Notes under the pieces: generated by a model | The model's database searches: none | What the model saw: the letters and a program-made list of their open reading frames with translations, nothing else | What the model was told of the DNA's origin: nothing | Translations under genes and position numbers: made by a program | NCBI GenBank assembly: GCA_964558295.1 | Contig: CAZLDQ010000026.1 | Span: forward strand, 1-37,618 | DNA from: JBDKTH01 sp964558295 | GTDB taxonomy: Bacteria; Planctomycetota; Planctomycetia; Pirellulales; Thermoguttaceae | Direction: 5' to 3' | Length of the DNA: 37,618 bases | Shown here: piece by piece, positions 16,625-24,691 of the stretch | Layout of the letters: each line of letters begins with the position of its first letter | Numbering within the stretch: position 1 is the first letter of the stretch

Positions 16625-17101
16625 TCAGTTGGCCAGCCGGATGCGAAGCCGCTCGATGACGTCGATGTAACGATCTCCGTGGCCTATCAGATGAAAGCGG
16701 CGTGATTCCGTACCGATCACCTCAATCAGCACATCGATCCGCTCGTCAGGCAGACAGCCTTCGACGCGATCGGCCCATTCAATGAACGTCAGCCCGGGGC
16801 TTTCAAAATATTCCTCGGGCCCCAGTTCCATGAATTCGTCCTCATCCCGCAGACGGTAAACGTCCAGATGATAAATCGACCGCGTGCCGTGATACTCCTG
16901 GGCCAGGACAAACGTCGGGCTGACCACATCGCGGCGGCGAATGCCGCTGGCCTCAGCAACCGCCTGCACCAGGCGAGTCTTGCCGGCCCCCAGCGTACCA
17001 CAGAGCGCGACCGTGCTTCCTTCCGGCAACAGTTCGCTCAATGCTGCGCCAAGCGTCTGAGTCCCCGCCTCGTCCGTCACGTCGTAGATCAGAGAATCCA
17101 T
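16625..17101 (-). CDS. tsaE: tRNA threonylcarbamoyladenosine biosynthesis ATPase TsaE
   Basis: A 158-residue TsaE (YjeE family). The P-loop is LCGTLGAGKTRLVQ near residue 34. The family's later motifs SPTFVLAQEY, HLDVYRL and GLTFIEWADRV are intact. It works with TsaB, TsaC and TsaD to make t6A at position 37 of ANN-decoding tRNAs; TsaE drives the ATP-dependent cycle. Its ATG overlaps the thiL stop as TGATG, so the two are co-translated. The other tsa genes are not in this window. Confidence 0.93.
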   Translation of the reverse strand: MDSLIYDVTDEAGTQTLGAALSELLPEGSTVALCGTLGAGKTRLVQAVAEASGIRRRDVVSPTFVLAQEYHGTRSIYHLDVYRLRDEDEFMELGPEEYFESPGLTFIEWADRVEGCLPDERIDVLIEVIGTESRRFHLIGHGDRYIDVIERLRIRLAN

Positions 17102-18027
17102 CAGTCAAACTCGTGTTGATAGCCGCCAGCCACCAGAGGCACAGGCTCTTTGGTCGCCCCAACCTGCCAAAGCCCCGGTTCAGCGACAAACTCACCAATC
17201 ATTGTCAACGGCACGCCGAGCGGCTGTTCGGCCAGCATCCGCTCGGCCTCTCCCGGTGACACAGCCAGCAGAAGCTCGAAATCCTCGCCATCGCCAAGCG
17301 CATGTTCCAGGGCTGAGGAGCCATCGGCCAATTGCTCAACCAACCGATAAGCGTCCTCCGCAATCGGCACGGCATCGGTCCATACTACAGCCCCACAGCC
17401 ACTTTCGGTACTTAACCGGGCCAGATCGACGGCCAAACCGTCACTGATGTCCATCCCGGCATGCAACTCGTAGCGCGACGCCAACAGCAACGCCTCATCA
17501 ACCCGGGGCTGGAAATCCAGATGGCGTCCGAGAATACTTCCTCCTAGGCAACCGGTCACCAGGAGCCGATCCCCCGGCTTCGCCCCGCTGCGTCGTAGCG
17601 GCCCATGGGCGGGGCCTCTTCCCAGCAGTGTCACACTGACGACCAGCGGCCCATGCCAACTGTTCGTGTCCCCCCCGGCAATCGCCAATCCATACTGCTC
17701 AGCCAGAGGCAGCATCCCCTCGTACAGTTCCACCGCCAGTCTCATTCCACCCCTGCGAGGCAGCGCCAGGGCCACCACTCCCGCGATCGGTTCACTGGCC
17801 ATCGCTGCCAAGTCGCTGAGATTAATCGCCAGGGCTTTGCGTCCCACCCGGCGGGCGTCCACCCGATCCAGTTCGAAATCGACCTGATCCATCATCATGT
17901 CGACGGTCATCACACATTCGTCCATGCCCGCCATGCGCAACACGGCCGCATCGTCTCCAATTCCCAACCGAAGCAAAGGATGGGGCGGAAGACGTCGACG
18001 CAAATGGGCAATCAGATCCGCTTCCAT
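17101..18027 (-). CDS. thiL: Thiamine-monophosphate kinase ThiL
   Basis: Phosphorylates thiamine monophosphate to the active diphosphate with ATP. About 308 residues from ATG 18027. The N-terminal LGIGDDAAVL, the metal-binding segment MTVDMMMDQVDF, AINLSDLAAMAS, GGDTN, the glycine-rich GDRLLVTGCLGGS, GMDISDGLAVDLARL and GDGEDFELL are all in the expected order. A frame extension to GTG 18117 adds 30 residues that do not resemble the family and lacks a Shine-Dalgarno. ATG 18027 has GAGGGAG very close, so the start is uncertain. It overlaps tsaE (TGATG). Confidence 0.92.
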   Translation of the reverse strand: MEADLIAHLRRRLPPHPLLRLGIGDDAAVLRMAGMDECVMTVDMMMDQVDFELDRVDARRVGRKALAINLSDLAAMASEPIAGVVALALPRRGGMRLAVELYEGMLPLAEQYGLAIAGGDTNSWHGPLVVSVTLLGRGPAHGPLRRSGAKPGDRLLVTGCLGGSILGRHLDFQPRVDEALLLASRYELHAGMDISDGLAVDLARLSTESGCGAVVWTDAVPIAEDAYRLVEQLADGSSALEHALGDGEDFELLLAVSPGEAERMLAEQPLGVPLTMIGEFVAEPGLWQVGATKEPVPLVAGGYQHEFD

Positions 18028-18165
18028 CTCCCTCTTGCCGGGCGCAAGGCCCCCACCGAAGTCACGAGCAAACACACACGATAAACCGATATCTTCAGGA
18101 TATCGCGTTTCGCTCACTTCAGCCAGCCTGGGGCCCCATGCAGAAAGCAGAAGCCTCCCTGAGGC

Positions 18166-19578
18166 CTACCGCTGAGCCGTCTTCGTCACGACCACCGGCA
18201 AATAGCCGTAGAGGGTCTCGTTCCCGCGAAGGATAAAGAACTTCACAGGTGTCAGGCTGGCGAAATCGGGGCGGTTGATAATGTAGGCGACATTTTCCAA
18301 CGAGATCGTTTCCCAGATATGCATTCCGACAAGGACATCCCCCGGGCGGATCCCCTGGCCGGCGGCAGCGCTTCCAGGTCGGACGGCCGTCACTGCGAGC
18401 CCTCCACGATACCCCGTCTGAAATTGCCGGCGGAATTCGTCCTGGGAAATCGGTTTCAGGTCCAGTCCAAGCACCTCCCACATCGCCCCATTACCCGTCG
18501 CCGGGGTGATGGGGGAAGTGGTCGCAACAGTGGCGGCAGCATTCGTTGTCGGATGTACGGCGGCTTGGGCCAGTTTCAAATGCACGTTCAGCGATTCTTC
18601 GCCTCGGCGAACCGACAGTGCCACTTCCTGACCCGCCTTCGCTTCCAGCAAGGCCCGCTGGAAGTCTAACGGTCGCACAATCTCCAAATCACTCACGTCG
18701 GAAATCACGTCGCCCGGCTGAAGACCGGCCTCAGCGGCCGGGCTGTCTTTTTCCACCGAAGCGACGACAACCCCCTTGTCGTTCGATTCGGTCCCCAACA
18801 CGACGCCATGGCGGACATGGCGTTTGTTGTTGTCCGCCAGGAGGCTGTTCGTCACAACCAACGCCTTGTCAACGGGGATCGCAAAGCCAATCCCCTGCGC
18901 CCCGGCCCGGACCGCCACATTGATCCCGATCATCTCACCGTCAATATTGAGCAGTGGCCCACCCGAGTTACCCGGGTTGATGCTCGCATCGGTCTGAATC
19001 AGATCCTCGTAGTACTGGGCGTCACTGACTTGAACGGCGCGGTGCAACGCGCTGATAATCCCACGAGTCACCGTATGCTCATAGCCATACGCATTCCCTA
19101 CCGCGATAACCGACTCGCCAGGCATCAGGTCCTTCGACGTTCCGATGGGGATGACCGGCAACGGCTCTCTCGGGTCAATCTTGATGATCGCCAAATCGGT
19201 CTCCGCATCCCGGGCAACGAGCTTGGCCGTGTAGCGTTCCTCGTCGGCAGTGGTGACCTGAATCTCCCGTACCCCGTCAACCACATGATGATTGGTGAGG
19301 ATATAGCCGCGAGGATCAATGACGATCCCCGTGCCCATTCCGTTGACCCTACGGCCTGAGTCTGCACGGCCCGCAGCGGCTGCTCCAGTTCCGAGCGTCT
19401 TTTCGCCACGAATATTGACAACCGAGAGTCGGACCCGCTGAACCGCCTTAACGATGGGCGTCTGCCGAAGCTCTGACCCTTCCACCACAAAGGACGTCAT
19501 TACCACACTGCACAACGCCATCAGGCTGCACAGGAGACCCCAGCGATTGGTAAACTGTCGGCAGGATTGATCGACCAT
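18166..19578 (-). CDS. HtrA/DegP-type serine protease with two PDZ domains
   Basis: An exported trypsin-like protease of about 470 residues. The start MVDQSCRQFTNRWGLLCSLM gives a signal peptide (hydrophobic core about 13-31). The catalytic triad is His98 (TNHHVV), Asp128 (ETDLAII) and Ser205 (INPGNSGGPL). Two PDZ domains follow: about 295-365 (GVVVASVEKDSPAAEAGLQPGD) and about 395-465 (GLAVTAVRPGSAAAGQGIRPGD). Longer in-frame starts exist (ATG 19659, and upstream to 20115), but the farther ones run Arg-rich through the next gene and look non-coding. Linker sequence between the PDZ domains is Thr/Pro-rich. The family handles misfolded envelope proteins. It lies behind a Cys/Pro-rich exported protein. 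Confidence 0.9.
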   Translation of the reverse strand: MVDQSCRQFTNRWGLLCSLMALCSVVMTSFVVEGSELRQTPIVKAVQRVRLSVVNIRGEKTLGTGAAAAGRADSGRRVNGMGTGIVIDPRGYILTNHHVVDGVREIQVTTADEERYTAKLVARDAETDLAIIKIDPREPLPVIPIGTSKDLMPGESVIAVGNAYGYEHTVTRGIISALHRAVQVSDAQYYEDLIQTDASINPGNSGGPLLNIDGEMIGINVAVRAGAQGIGFAIPVDKALVVTNSLLADNNKRHVRHGVVLGTESNDKGVVVASVEKDSPAAEAGLQPGDVISDVSDLEIVRPLDFQRALLEAKAGQEVALSVRRGEESLNVHLKLAQAAVHPTTNAAATVATTSPITPATGNGAMWEVLGLDLKPISQDEFRRQFQTGYRGGLAVTAVRPGSAAAGQGIRPGDVLVGMHIWETISLENVAYIINRPDFASLTPVKFFILRGNETLYGYLPVVVTKTAQR

Positions 19579-19813
19579 AGAGGATACATCGGAGCTGATT
19601 GTTGGGATGCCGCGACCACCACGACTGCTGGGATGCGACAGGGTCTTTCCTTTCGGCATGGTCGGAAACTTCACGCTTGTTAGATCGGTCTTCAACGATC
19701 CATGCCTTGACAGCGGGGGCTCTTCCCGGAACAGACTGCCCAGACTCCCAGACACCCGCGAGAATAGGCAACTCTGAACACTTACGAACCCTAACAAAAC
19801 CTCGCCGCCTTTC

Positions 19814-20470
19814 CTACCGAATCGCCTGTTCTCGAGCACACCCTGCGGAACAACGAGCCTGTGCCGCCGACGCCGACCCCAACACGGCTGGCGATTTGAA
19901 CACCCAACTCGCATTACGCCCCCCTCCACTCTGGGGATACGATCCACGAGGCTTCCAGCCTGTGCCGTTTGACGGCATCGGCGAAGGCGAGACAGGCGTA
20001 GGCATCGGGGCCGGCACCGCCTCAGGTTCCGGAACAATGACCCCGGGCTCCGGTTGAGGCAAGGGAGCATCAGGGACTGCAGGAGACGGCGCAGGCGTCG
20101 GTTGCGCCCCCCCACTGGCTACGGAGTCTTGCGGAACCATGAAGGCCGGCTGCGTGGGAACCGGCTGGAAATGCGGCCGGTCGTAGTACCGTTCCTCCGT
20201 CAGTCTCTGTCCGAGGTTGGCAAGCAACATGCCTCCACGCCGCAGGCAAGCCCCCCGTCCACCGAGGCACTCGGCACCAGTCGCGGACGTCTCGGTGCAA
20301 GTTGCTGAACCGGCGGGGCACTCAACACAATCGACCTCCATCGCCGGCCCGCACTCGAAATGCCAGTCACCTCGCAGACTAATCCCGCGCCGTCCACAGC
20401 AGCCCGACTGGGCAGCCGCTAAGCAACAGGTGATCGCGAGCCACACTACGAAACCCATTCGGCGGTTCAC
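19814..20470 (-). CDS. Cys- and Pro-rich exported protein of unknown function
   Basis: A 218-residue protein with a signal peptide (MNRRMGFVVWLAITCCLAAAQSGC). A Cys follows directly, but the preceding Q-S-G is not a canonical lipobox, so lipidation is uncertain. Next comes a Cys-rich part (at least six further Cys between about 25 and 80: CCGRRG, FECG, DCVECP, CTET, ECLGG, CLRRG), then a Pro/Ala-rich low-complexity stretch (about 120-175). GTG 20470 is chosen because GGGGGGA lies about eight bases upstream; a TTG at 20485 would be the longer option. It is likely expressed with, or near, the HtrA protease behind it, from which it is separated by about 235 bases. No family is recognised. Confidence 0.55.
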   Translation of the reverse strand: MNRRMGFVVWLAITCCLAAAQSGCCGRRGISLRGDWHFECGPAMEVDCVECPAGSATCTETSATGAECLGGRGACLRRGGMLLANLGQRLTEERYYDRPHFQPVPTQPAFMVPQDSVASGGAQPTPAPSPAVPDAPLPQPEPGVIVPEPEAVPAPMPTPVSPSPMPSNGTGWKPRGSYPQSGGGRNASWVFKSPAVLGSASAAQARCSAGCAREQAIR

Positions 20471-20663
20471 AAGAAATCCCCCCAAATATTGACCCTGCGG
20501 TCATCCACCCATCCACCGTCAAGCCGTGACTATTGGCCAGGGGATCCGCGGATGCTGTCTGTCGGGTAGGATCGGCAGGTGGTAGCCGGAATTTGAAGAA
20601 TAACCGTCAAACTCGCCCTAAGCGGCATATCCGGAATGCCCCTCGGAGCGACATCCCGCCCAA

Positions 20664-21440
20664 TTAGAGGGGACGGATATGAAACCCACCATCCACATGA
20701 ATGCACTCGCCCGTACTGAACGGAAAATATCCAGAGACAATCGCCGCTACCGCCCGGGCAACGTCAGATGGCTGGCCCCAGCGGCGAATCGGCCAAAGCC
20801 CTTCAATGATTAGACGGTCATACTTCTCTTTGACCGGAGCCGTCATGTCGCTCTCGATGACGCCCGGGCAGATCTCAAAGACCGTAACCCCTTGATTGGC
20901 TAGGCGTTGGGCAAACAACTTCGTCATCATCCCGATGGCAGCCTTGGTCATGCAGTAATCAGCGCGGTTCGTCGAGACGGCAAAGGCAGAAATCGACGAG
21001 AGATTGACGATCTTTCCGTCAGGAATCGTGTGGGTTTCAATCTGTCGAACCATCTCGTTGGCCACGAGTTGCGTCAAAAAGAAGGGGCCTTTGAGATTGG
21101 TGTTAAACACCCGATCCCAACTCTCTTCGGTCGCCTCCAGAATGTCTTTGCGTCCCTGGGACGTGATTCCGGCATTGTTCACCAAGACGTCCAGGCGTCC
21201 AAACTCCTCCAGTGTGCGACGGACCAGCTCCTGGCGATCAGCGGCTACGCCAACATCCCCCCCAACGGATATGGCTCTTCCACCAGCCGCCTGAATCTCG
21301 GCCACGACTTCCTGCGCCGCTTCCGGCCGAGTGGCGTAGTTGACGGTCACGGCATAACCCAGCCGCGCCAATTCCAGGGAGATAGCTCGCCCAATTCCCC
21401 GTGACCCACCCGTTACCATCGCCGTCCGAATTTCGGCCAT
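20664..21440 (-). CDS. SDR family oxidoreductase (3-ketoacyl-ACP reductase-like)
   Basis: A 258-residue classical short-chain dehydrogenase. The cofactor motif TGGSRGIGRA is near residue 10, followed by GRLDVLVNNAG, and the catalytic Ser (NLSSISAF), Tyr and Lys (YCMTK) are present. The C-terminus FSTGECIHVDGGFHIRPL is typical of FabG-like proteins. The Tyr-Cys-Met-Thr-Lys segment fits Y-x3-K. ATG 21440 has no clear Shine-Dalgarno. The upstream promoter candidate is good (see separate entry). The substrate is unknown; FabG-like SDRs without fab neighbours often act on sugars or secondary alcohols. Confidence 0.85.
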   Translation of the reverse strand: MAEIRTAMVTGGSRGIGRAISLELARLGYAVTVNYATRPEAAQEVVAEIQAAGGRAISVGGDVGVAADRQELVRRTLEEFGRLDVLVNNAGITSQGRKDILEATEESWDRVFNTNLKGPFFLTQLVANEMVRQIETHTIPDGKIVNLSSISAFAVSTNRADYCMTKAAIGMMTKLFAQRLANQGVTVFEICPGVIESDMTAPVKEKYDRLIIEGLWPIRRWGQPSDVARAVAAIVSGYFPFSTGECIHVDGGFHIRPL

Positions 21441-21495
21441 TGTTAGCGTCCCAACTTGTTTCTAGAACACAACTAATGAATTGAGAGGAAACGCT

Positions 21496-21524
21496 AGCCT
21501 AAAAGGTCCAATAGGGGTTGTCAA
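21496..21524 (-). promoter_or_regulatory. Candidate sigma-70 promoter of the SDR gene
   Basis: On the minus strand, a perfect TTGACA (complement of 21519-21524), a 17-base spacer and TAGGCT (complement of 21496-21501) put the start near 21489 and give a leader of about 49 bases. The -35 hexamer lies in a small palindrome GGTTGTCAACC. Confidence 0.45.
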
Positions 21525-21665
21525 CCACCGCATCCCACCCCTGAGGATGGCCTATACTTCTAATGGAACGGACTGAACCGACCGGGTCTTTGCATTCGCA
21601 AGAATCTGTTCCACTTGGGAATGGCATCCCGCAAGCCTTTCTCTTCGCTTCAGGAGACTCCTCCA

Positions 21666-21992
21666 ATGTCCCTAGGTTCCGTCTTTCAGACTGGTCTGAC
21701 CGGCCTGATCGCCGCTGAGCAAATGGTCACTCGGGCAAGCAGTAATCTTGCCGATCCCGCGAAGTACGAGCCCCCCACCGTTGCTGGTTCCAGCCAGCCC
21801 ACGGCAAGCGATCCTGACGCCACAACAGCAGAGCCGTTGTTTGACGGCGTCGCATCAACATCAGATTCCGATGTCGGACAAAGCCTTGTCGAACTGATCC
21901 TCGCGTCAGGGCAGTTCCGCTCGAATGTCGCCGTCTTGAAGGTCACCGACGAGCTTTCAGTGGAGTTGACCGGCCTCAAGCGGATGCGTTGA
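21666..21992 (+). CDS. Small flagellar rod (FlgC)-like protein
   Basis: A 108-residue protein. Its N-terminus LGSVFQTGLTGLIAAEQMVTRASSNLAD resembles the flagellar rod/hook family pattern (small-x3-GL-x-A-x4-N-x-A-N). Its C-terminus DVGQSLVELILASGQFRSNVAVLKVTDELSVELTGLKR resembles the FlgC/FlgE C-terminal helix (V-x-ME-x6-Q-x-Y-x-AN). The central part is Ser/Thr/Pro-rich and shorter than in FlgC (about 135-150 residues). ATG 21666 has AGGAG about ten bases upstream; an in-frame ATG at 21615 is less likely. No other flagellar gene is nearby. It could be a diverged paralogue, or a planctomycete-specific small protein with convergent helices. Confidence 0.5.
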   Translation: MSLGSVFQTGLTGLIAAEQMVTRASSNLADPAKYEPPTVAGSSQPTASDPDATTAEPLFDGVASTSDSDVGQSLVELILASGQFRSNVAVLKVTDELSVELTGLKRMR

Positions 21993-22029
21993 TCGTGACG
22001 GAGTATCAGGCATCAAGGGACCTTTGTGG

Positions 22030-22686
22030 ATGAACCTCCAAGATCTACTCACCCGGACTCGCAGCTATCGCAGGTTTCACGAAGACCAACCGCTGGACGA
22101 AGAGACGCTCACCGGTCTGGTGGCTCTCACCCGGCTCTGCCCGTCAGGGGCCAATCGCCAACCGTTGAAGTATCGCATTGTCTGCTCAACAGAAGAGAAT
22201 GCCGCCGTCTTCGCACATCTCGGCTGGGCCAAGTGGCTGCGTGACTGGCCAGGCCCCGCGGACGGGGAACGCCCGACTGGGTATATCGTCATCCTGAGCG
22301 ACCCGCGAATCTCCGAGCATCCCGACAGCGATGCGGCCATCGCTGCCTATACGCTCCTGTTGGGTGCGACGACCCAAGGCCTGGGCGGATGCATGATCGC
22401 GTGGATCGATCGGGACGGTTTGGCTCGAACCCTCCAGATCCCCAAACCACTGCGCATCCTTCTTGTTGTGGCCTTGGGCATACCTCAGGAAACGATCGTA
22501 CTCGACGAAGCCCTTAGTCCCGACGATATTGCCTATTGGCGCGATGCCAACGACGTCCACCACGTTCCCAAACGCCCCCTCGAAGAGCTTCTTGTCCGCC
22601 CTGACACGCCCTCTCTCTGCTGCGAGCCCGCATTAGCATGGCTGGGCGAACCGGAACAACTGCTGGAGAGCGAACCCTGCCTCTGA
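22030..22686 (+). CDS. Nitroreductase family FMN oxidoreductase
   Basis: A 218-residue nitroreductase-fold protein. The FMN-binding start SYRRFHEDQPLDEETL, then RLCPSGANRQPLKYRIV, and later AAIAAYTLLLGATTQGLGGCMIAWID fit the family. The C-terminus is longer than usual and has a CCEP segment. Members reduce nitro compounds, quinones or flavins with NAD(P)H; the natural substrate is unknown. ATG 22030 follows AAGGGA; TTG 22024 is a poorer option. It is 37 bases after the FlgC-like gene, so co-transcription is likely, and it lies upstream of hcp, which has its own FNR-type promoter. Confidence 0.8.
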   Translation: MNLQDLLTRTRSYRRFHEDQPLDEETLTGLVALTRLCPSGANRQPLKYRIVCSTEENAAVFAHLGWAKWLRDWPGPADGERPTGYIVILSDPRISEHPDSDAAIAAYTLLLGATTQGLGGCMIAWIDRDGLARTLQIPKPLRILLVVALGIPQETIVLDEALSPDDIAYWRDANDVHHVPKRPLEELLVRPDTPSLCCEPALAWLGEPEQLLESEPCL

Positions 22687-22714
22687 GGGCTCCAGGCAAA
22701 ACATCTCACGCCCC

Positions 22715-22728
22715 TTGATCTGGATCAA
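22715..22728 (+). promoter_or_regulatory. FNR/Dnr-type operator (perfect TTGAT-N4-ATCAA)
   Basis: TTGATCTGGATCAA matches the FNR consensus exactly. Its centre (between 22721 and 22722) is 41.5 bases upstream of a predicted start at 22763, the class II activator position. It lies between the nitroreductase stop and hcp. Confidence 0.8.
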
Positions 22729-22750
22729 GGCCGCCACTCGGCAAGTGGTC

Positions 22751-22756
22751 TAAGAT
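22751..22756 (+). promoter_or_regulatory. -10 element of the hcp promoter
   Basis: TAAGAT occupies exactly -12 to -7 relative to the start predicted from the FNR box, with no good -35 (as expected for an activator-dependent promoter). The leader is about 49 bases. The GATCAAGG from the FNR box recurs at 22764-22771. Confidence 0.55.
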
Positions 22757-22811
22757 CCAAGTAGATCAAGGATAACAGTGCTCTATCAGGACCAAAAATC
22801 GGAGAACCATC

Positions 22812-24476
22812 GTGAGTATGTTCTGCTATCAGTGTGAAGAAACGGCCAAGGGGACAGGATGCCTGCTGGCCGGAGTGTGCGGCAAGGACGCCACGACGGC
22901 AGCGCTCCAGGATCTGTTGGTCTACGCAGCGAAAGGCATATCCCTGTACGCCCATCGCGCAGGGCAGATGGGCGAAAGGGACGACGAGGTCGACGAATTT
23001 GTCGTCGAGGCCCTCTTCAGCACCGTAACCAATGTGGATTTCGATCCACAGCGACTACAAGGCTGGCTTCAACGAGCGGCTACCATGCGGCATCGAGCTC
23101 AGCGTCTCTATGAGGATGCTTGCCGGAAGCAGGGGAAGCAGCCCGAACAACTCGATGGTCCGGCCAATTGGCAACCGGCGGCAGACATCGAAGGCCTCGT
23201 CCGGCAAGGGCTGGAGATCGGTATTCCCATCCGCCAGCAAGCTCTTGGCGAAGAGGTAACCGGCCTGCAGGAGTTGATCCTCTACGGTCTCAAAGGGACA
23301 GCCGCCTACGCCGACCATGCCCATGTATTGGGCAAGGACGACCCCACGGTCTATGCGGCTTTCCATGAGGCCCTCGATTTCCTCACGCGCGAAGATCCGA
23401 CCATCGAAGAGCTGCTCGGCTGGTCGATGAAGATCGGGGAGGTGAACCTTAAGGTAATGGCCCTGCTCGATGAAGCCAATACCGGCACCTACGGCCACCC
23501 AAAGCCGACCCCCGTTCGCGTCACAGCAGTCAAAGGGAAGGCAATCCTTGTGTCGGGCCACGACCTGAAGGATCTGGAAGCGTTGCTCAAGCAAACCGAA
23601 GGCAAAGGGGTCAACGTCTACACCCACGGCGAAATGCTCCCGGCCCATGCCTACCCGGCCCTCAACCAGTACAAGCATCTCGTGGGCAACTATGGCGGGG
23701 CCTGGCAGGATCAACGTCAGGAGTTCGAAGCATTCCCGGGCGCCATCCTGATGACCACGAACTGCATCCAACAACCCAAAGAAACCTACAAGGAGCGGAT
23801 TTTCACCTCCGGCTTGGTCGCTTGGCCTGGCGTGCAGCACATCGGGCGCGATCGCGACTTTACTCCGGTGATCGAAGCCGCCTTGGCCGCTCCAGGGTTT
23901 GAGAAGGATGAACCATCTAAGACAATTCTCGTCGGCTTCGGACACAATGCGGTACTCGGCGTGGCCGACAAGGTGATCGAAGCCGTCAAGCGGGGGGACA
24001 TCCGACACTTCTTCCTGGTCGGCGGCTGCGACGGCCGCCATGCAAGCCGGAGTTACTACACCGAGTTTGCCCAAATGGTCCCTGACGACTGCGTGATCCT
24101 CACCCTGGCCTGCGGCAAGTACCGCTTCAACAAACTCGACTTCGGCCAGATTGGCGGCATTCCACGGCTCTTGGATATCGGCCAGTGCAACGACGCCTAC
24201 TCGGCGATCAAAATCGCCTCAGCCTTGGCCGACGCTTTCGGCTGCGGGGTGAACGATCTGCCGCTATCGATGGTGCTGAGCTGGTATGAACAGAAGGCGG
24301 TCGCCATTCTCTTAACCTTGCTCCACCTGGGCATCAAGAACATCCGCCTTGGCCCGGCCTTGCCGGCATTCGTTACCCCAAAGGCTCTGCAAGTGCTCGT
24401 CGAGAAGTTCGGCATCGCTCCGATCACTACGCCCAAGCACGACCTCGACGCGTTCCTCACTCCTCCCACGGGGTAG
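22812..24476 (+). CDS. hcp: Hybrid-cluster protein (hydroxylamine reductase), class I
   Basis: A 554-residue Fe-S protein that reduces hydroxylamine or, as shown for E. coli Hcp, nitric oxide; it protects anaerobic cells from nitrosative stress. The N-terminal cluster Cys pattern C5-x2-C8-x8-C17-x5-C23 is the class I, [4Fe-4S] (Desulfovibrio-type) spacing and not the class II spacing of facultative bacteria. The hybrid-cluster ligands lie in conserved segments: YADHAH, CIQQP, GGCDGR, CGKYRFNK and IGQCNDAYSAIK. It starts at GTG 22812 with GGAG seven bases upstream. No hcr reductase gene follows, as is usual for class I. The promoter carries a perfect FNR box, so expression under low oxygen or NO is expected. 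Confidence 0.95.
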   Translation: MSMFCYQCEETAKGTGCLLAGVCGKDATTAALQDLLVYAAKGISLYAHRAGQMGERDDEVDEFVVEALFSTVTNVDFDPQRLQGWLQRAATMRHRAQRLYEDACRKQGKQPEQLDGPANWQPAADIEGLVRQGLEIGIPIRQQALGEEVTGLQELILYGLKGTAAYADHAHVLGKDDPTVYAAFHEALDFLTREDPTIEELLGWSMKIGEVNLKVMALLDEANTGTYGHPKPTPVRVTAVKGKAILVSGHDLKDLEALLKQTEGKGVNVYTHGEMLPAHAYPALNQYKHLVGNYGGAWQDQRQEFEAFPGAILMTTNCIQQPKETYKERIFTSGLVAWPGVQHIGRDRDFTPVIEAALAAPGFEKDEPSKTILVGFGHNAVLGVADKVIEAVKRGDIRHFFLVGGCDGRHASRSYYTEFAQMVPDDCVILTLACGKYRFNKLDFGQIGGIPRLLDIGQCNDAYSAIKIASALADAFGCGVNDLPLSMVLSWYEQKAVAILLTLLHLGIKNIRLGPALPAFVTPKALQVLVEKFGIAPITTPKHDLDAFLTPPTG

Positions 24477-24503
24477 TCCATCGGGCATTTATCGCTCCAT
24501 CTG

Positions 24504-24558
24504 GCCGGCTTGTCTTGTCCGCCGCACAGAAGAAAACACGGTGGACAAGCTTGCCGGC
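24504..24558. repeat. Imperfect inverted repeat between convergent genes
   Basis: GCCGGC (24504-24509) and GCCGGC (24553-24558) bracket further complementary stretches (TTGTCCGCC against GGTGGACAA). It lies between the ends of hcp and of the lyase gene, which face each other, and may be a bidirectional transcription-stop or mRNA-protecting hairpin. No T-tract adjoins it. Confidence 0.35.
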
Positions 24559-24691
24559 TATTACCTATCGGGTTGTCAACACGGATCTCCTCGCGTCCTG
24601 CCATGAGGAAGAGCATCACGCGAAGCGCGATGACTACGTGGTTGGCAACCTGAGAAGCTATAAGTGGGTGCTTGTGACTGTCTTGATCCCA

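Noticed and set aside
19579..20115. N-terminal extension of the HtrA protease
   Set aside because: The added residues are Arg- and Pro-rich, run through the next gene and precede a proper signal peptide at 19578.
23055..24074. Long minus-strand frame opposite hcp
   Set aside because: Shadow of the hcp coding sequence; hcp motifs are complete on the plus strand.
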